NCBI GenBank assembly: GCA_024234165.1
Contig: JACKOP010000002.1
Location: 372,001 to 436,000, forward strand
Direction: 5' to 3'
DNA: 64,000 nt
Source of the DNA: Pseudomonadales bacterium
GTDB lineage: Bacteria > Pseudomonadota > Gammaproteobacteria > Pseudomonadales > UBA5518
Position 1 is the first letter of the stretch. Every line of letters begins with the position of its first letter. Below, one piece after another: positions 61,444 to 64,000 of this stretch. The notes beneath the pieces were generated by a model that saw only the letters and a program-made list of their open reading frames with translations, was not told the origin of the DNA and searched no databases. Position numbers and translations under genes: made by a program.

Positions 61444-62274
61444 TCAGATCCCGCGATACACCGGCTTGCGCTTCTCGAGGAACGCCTGCGTCCCCTCGCG
61501 CGCATCGAAAGCCGACGCGACCATCGTGCCGGCAACCGCCTCGTAATCAAGGATGTCCTCGAGCGTGGCGTACTGCGAGCGATGGATCAACCGGCGCGCC
61601 ATGTCGACCGCAACGCTGGCACGCCTGGCGATGAAACGCGCGTACTCGAACGCCGCCTCGAAAGCCTTGCCTTCAGGCACCAGTTCGTCGAGCAAACCGA
61701 TCGCCTTGCTTTCCTCGGCATTCAGCACCTTGGCCGTCTCGACCAGCATCAGCGCGTTGGAGAACCCGACCAGCCGCGGCAGGAACCACGACACACCACA
61801 GTCGGGAGAGACGCCGATATTGGTGAAGATCGCCGCCATCTTCGTCGTGGTGTCACCGAAACGCCGGTCGCAGGCCATTGCATATCCCAGCCCGGCGCCG
61901 ACCGCGTGCCCCTGGATTGCCGCGATCACCGGCTTGTCGACCGCGACGAGCTGGCGCACCGCGTCGATGAAGGGACCACCCGGTGTCTTGCGTTGCGAAC
62001 GCGGCATCGGCCGCGAAGCATCCGAGGTGCCCGGCATCGGACGATCGCTGTCGCCCGAGAGAAAGTCGACGTCACCGCCGGCACAGAACGCCCGACCGTT
62101 GCCGTGCAGCACGATCGCACGCACCTCGTCGTTGTCGCGCAGCGAATACAGCAGCGCAGCCAGTTCGGCAGCCAGTTCCCAGCTGATCGCGTTCAGCTTG
62201 TGCGGACGGTTCAGTGTGATGATGCCGACGCTGTCCTCGATGCGGAACAGCAACATGTTCTCTTCCTTTGCCAT
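61444..62274 (-). CDS. Enoyl-CoA hydratase/isomerase (crotonase family)
   Basis: 276-residue crotonase with TLNRPHKLNAIS, FCAGGDVDFLSG, AIQGHAVGAGLGYAMACD and a catalytic-region NIGVSPDCGVSWFLPRLVG, where Asp stands in the second-Glu place, as in PaaG-type isomerases. The closing AFDAREGTQAFLEKRKPVYRGI is standard. The ATG at 62274 has GGAG upstream; an ATG six codons later also has a good site. It follows the LLM gene after 20 nt and is probably coupled with it. Confidence 0.9.
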   Translation of the reverse strand: MAKEENMLLFRIEDSVGIITLNRPHKLNAISWELAAELAALLYSLRDNDEVRAIVLHGNGRAFCAGGDVDFLSGDSDRPMPGTSDASRPMPRSQRKTPGGPFIDAVRQLVAVDKPVIAAIQGHAVGAGLGYAMACDRRFGDTTTKMAAIFTNIGVSPDCGVSWFLPRLVGFSNALMLVETAKVLNAEESKAIGLLDELVPEGKAFEAAFEYARFIARRASVAVDMARRLIHRSQYATLEDILDYEAVAGTMVASAFDAREGTQAFLEKRKPVYRGI

Positions 62275-62294
62275 GACTTCTGCTCCGGGATCGA

Positions 62295-63218
62295 TCAACG
62301 GAAGTTAGGGATGATGTCGCTGTTGTACCACGACACCCAGTCGAGGCACTGCTCGAACGTGTCCATGCGAGCGGGGTACACCTGCGCAACCGTGGCCCCG
62401 GCCTTCTGCAATGCTTCGATTTCGAACAGGATCCTGTCGCGGTTGGTCTCGATGCGCGTTGCGCCGGTCTCGGCGTGCGAATAATCCTCGACCTGGTATT
62501 CGGTGGAGGTGATCACGACCTCGAAGCGATCCGCCTTCTCTTCGTAGCCCGGCTGACGACGCAGGAACTCCAGCGACGACGGCAGTTGCTCGGCGGTGAT
62601 CAGCCACGGGATCCAGCCGTCGCCTACGCGTGCCGCACGCCGCATCGCAACCTCGGTGTTGCCGCCGACGAAGATCGGCACATGCGGTTTGCTCACCGGC
62701 TTGGGCTCGAAGGCGATATCGGAGAATTTTGCGTACTTGCCGTCGAAGCGCGGTGAATCGGCAGTCCAGCACTCGATCATCGCGTCGAGGCATTCGTCGG
62801 TCATCTTGCCGCGCTCACGGAACGGCACGCCGAGCATCTCGAACTCGCCTTCGAGGTGCCCTGGTGCTGCCCCCAGCGTGAAACGACCACCGCTCAGCCA
62901 GTCCAGCGTCGCGATCTGCTTGGCGAGCAGCAGCGGATGACGGTACGGCACCACCAGCACGTAGGTCAGCACCCGGATCCGGCGGGTCGCGCCGGCGAGC
63001 ACTGCACAGGCGGAGATACCCTCGGGAAAGCGCCGTCCCATGTGTTCTGTCATCTCGTTCGGCATGAACAGATGCTCGGGTATGGTGAGCCACTCCCAGC
63101 TCTGCGCATCGGCATGCTGGGCGAACTTCAGGATCTCGGCGCCGCCAGCCTGCGGCTCCCAGGGTGCCATCGACGCGGGGTAGTTCAGCAACCCGGGTAT
63201 AGCAAGTGCAAACTTCAT
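62295..63218 (-). CDS. Luciferase-like (LLM-class) F420/FMN oxidoreductase
   Basis: 307-residue luciferase-like TIM barrel. It has WEWLTIPEHLF, RIRVLTYVLVVPYRHPLLLAKQIATLDWLSGGRFTLGAAPGH and PIFVGGNTEVAMRRAARVGDGWIP, which is typical of the group annotated as F420-dependent. The first residues MKFALAIPGLLNYP fix the start. It lies between a CoA-transferase gene (upstream, cut by the edge) and a crotonase gene (20 nt downstream), the same three types as at 41.5-44.7 kb. Confidence 0.87.
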   Translation of the reverse strand: MKFALAIPGLLNYPASMAPWEPQAGGAEILKFAQHADAQSWEWLTIPEHLFMPNEMTEHMGRRFPEGISACAVLAGATRRIRVLTYVLVVPYRHPLLLAKQIATLDWLSGGRFTLGAAPGHLEGEFEMLGVPFRERGKMTDECLDAMIECWTADSPRFDGKYAKFSDIAFEPKPVSKPHVPIFVGGNTEVAMRRAARVGDGWIPWLITAEQLPSSLEFLRRQPGYEEKADRFEVVITSTEYQVEDYSHAETGATRIETNRDRILFEIEALQKAGATVAQVYPARMDTFEQCLDWVSWYNSDIIPNFR

Positions 63219-63292
63219 GGTTTTCCGTTCCTTGTCATCGAGTTATCGGAAAGCGTTACGCTGCGGACGGTGCCAATGATCACGCTGGCATA

Positions 63293-64000
63293 TCAATAGA
63301 TGATCTTCGCCTCCTGCAATTCACGATAGCGCTGCTCCGAGAGACCGAGAATCTCCAGGAACACGCGGTCGTTGTCGCGTCCGATCATCGGCCCGGTGCG
63401 GACATCCGGTTCGCTGCGGCTCATCTTCACGTAAGCGCCGTAGATGGTTTCCGGAAAGCCGAGCGGGTGGATCACTTCGACGAAGGTCTTGCGCGCCCGG
63501 TAATGCGGATCGTGCAGCAGATCACCGATGTTCAGCACCGGCGCTGCGGCAACGCCCTGCGACTGCAGCAGCGCTGCAAGCTCGCGGTCATCGTGGTTCA
63601 CCGTCCAGGTTGCGAGCGCCTCGTGCAGCGCGTCGATGTGCTGCAGCCGGTCGGCCAGGCTCGCAAAGCGTGCACCGTTCGCCCATTCGGGATTGCCCAT
63701 CGCAGCGCGCAGGGCCTGCCACTCCGCTTCGCTCGGCACGGCAATGCTGATCCAGCGGTCATCACCCGCGCACGGAAACACGCCGTGCGGTGCAGCAAGC
63801 CCGAGCGGGTGTTCGTTGCCCTTCGGCCCACCGATACGCCCGTTCATCACGTAATCGATTTGCGCAGGGCCCGTGATATGCATGATCGCCTCCTGCTGCG
63901 AGAAGTCGATATGCTGGCCACGCCCGCTGGCGTCGCGATGATGCAGTGCAGTCAGTGCCGCAAACGCCCCGAAGATGCCGACGAAGGGATCGGTGAATGC
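63293..64000 (-). CDS. Class III CoA-transferase, C-terminal part (cut by window edge)
   Basis: The last 235 residues are in the window. The frame is open to the right edge, with AFTDPFVGIFGAFAALTALHH and the SGRGQHIDFSQQEAI block typical of CaiB/BaiF proteins, then the small domain (GDDRWISIAVPSEAEWQALR) and the ending RYRELQEAKIIY. The catalytic Asp lies beyond the edge. It is upstream of the LLM and crotonase genes in the same direction. Confidence 0.88.
   Translation of the reverse strand, partial: AFTDPFVGIFGAFAALTALHHRDASGRGQHIDFSQQEAIMHITGPAQIDYVMNGRIGGPKGNEHPLGLAAPHGVFPCAGDDRWISIAVPSEAEWQALRAAMGNPEWANGARFASLADRLQHIDALHEALATWTVNHDDRELAALLQSQGVAAAPVLNIGDLLHDPHYRARKTFVEVIHPLGFPETIYGAYVKMSRSEPDVRTGPMIGRDNDRVFLEILGLSEQRYRELQEAKIIY

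Noticed and set aside
59669..61546. A 625-codon plus-strand frame
   Set aside because: Opposite the lipoprotein phosphatase, whose metal motifs are in correct order.
1..64000. CRISPR arrays, tRNA or rRNA genes, prophage or conjugation genes
   Set aside because: No regular short repeats, no cloverleaf or rRNA-like stretches and no phage or transfer proteins were seen on either strand.

Overview
The window reads as a chromosomal segment of a high-GC proteobacterium, most likely a gammaproteobacterium. The reasons are a bacterial glgCBAP glycogen set, a TonB-dependent receptor, PurU and AbgT, Shine-Dalgarno-led genes, and a catabolic style rich in class III CoA-transferases, crotonases and luciferase-like oxidoreductases. 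The species cannot be fixed from sequence alone. No rRNA, tRNA, CRISPR array or phage genes were seen.

Region 1 (1-22 kb) is central carbon metabolism. It starts with a GAPDH gene cut by the left edge and, beside it, a GAPDH paralogue whose catalytic Cys is replaced by Pro. An Hsp20 chaperone and a single-domain PilZ protein follow. A full glycogen island comes next: malQ, a GH57 amylase and glgC run leftward, while glgB, glgA and glgP run rightward from a shared 123-bp control region; pgi is convergent. Then come a shikimate-kinase-like protein, GcvT, a deazaflavin-nitroreductase-like protein, an SDR, glucokinase, a hotdog thioesterase, a crotonase and an Old-Yellow-Enzyme-type reductase.

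Region 2 (22.3-33.4 kb) looks like an acquired, visibly less GC-rich block. A LysR regulator is split by an IS1634-type element. The element has 6-bp target duplications, imperfect inverted ends and a 383-bp partial tandem duplication at one end. Deleting the element plus one target copy restores exactly a 297-residue regulator. Beside it lie two SDRs, a class III CoA-transferase, two divergent thiamine-diphosphate enzymes and an MFS transporter, which look like one small acid-catabolism module.

Region 3 (33.4-38.8 kb) carries an AbgT-type transporter, PurU, an amidohydrolase and an unusually ordered CoA-transferase.

Region 4 (38.8-64 kb) is a large CoA-thioester catabolic cluster. It holds a TonB receptor with a clear terminator, four more CoA-transferases (the last cut by the right edge), two luciferase-like oxidoreductases, four crotonases (one BadI/MenB-like ring hydrolase, one with a 150-residue N-terminal extension), a Cys-less thiolase with a DUF35 partner, an acyl-CoA synthetase, a three-subunit molybdenum hydroxylase, a nitronate-monooxygenase-family protein, an orphan EtfB, and a lipoprotein phosphatase with a TPR protein. 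Together these suggest activation, side-chain cleavage and hydrolytic ring opening of a cyclic carboxylic acid.

Three intergenic regions of region 4 share a 16-bp motif, consensus CAWATCCGGACAMYCC. Each has a degenerate copy 20-21 bp away. This is a candidate common operator and the most interesting non-coding signal in the window.
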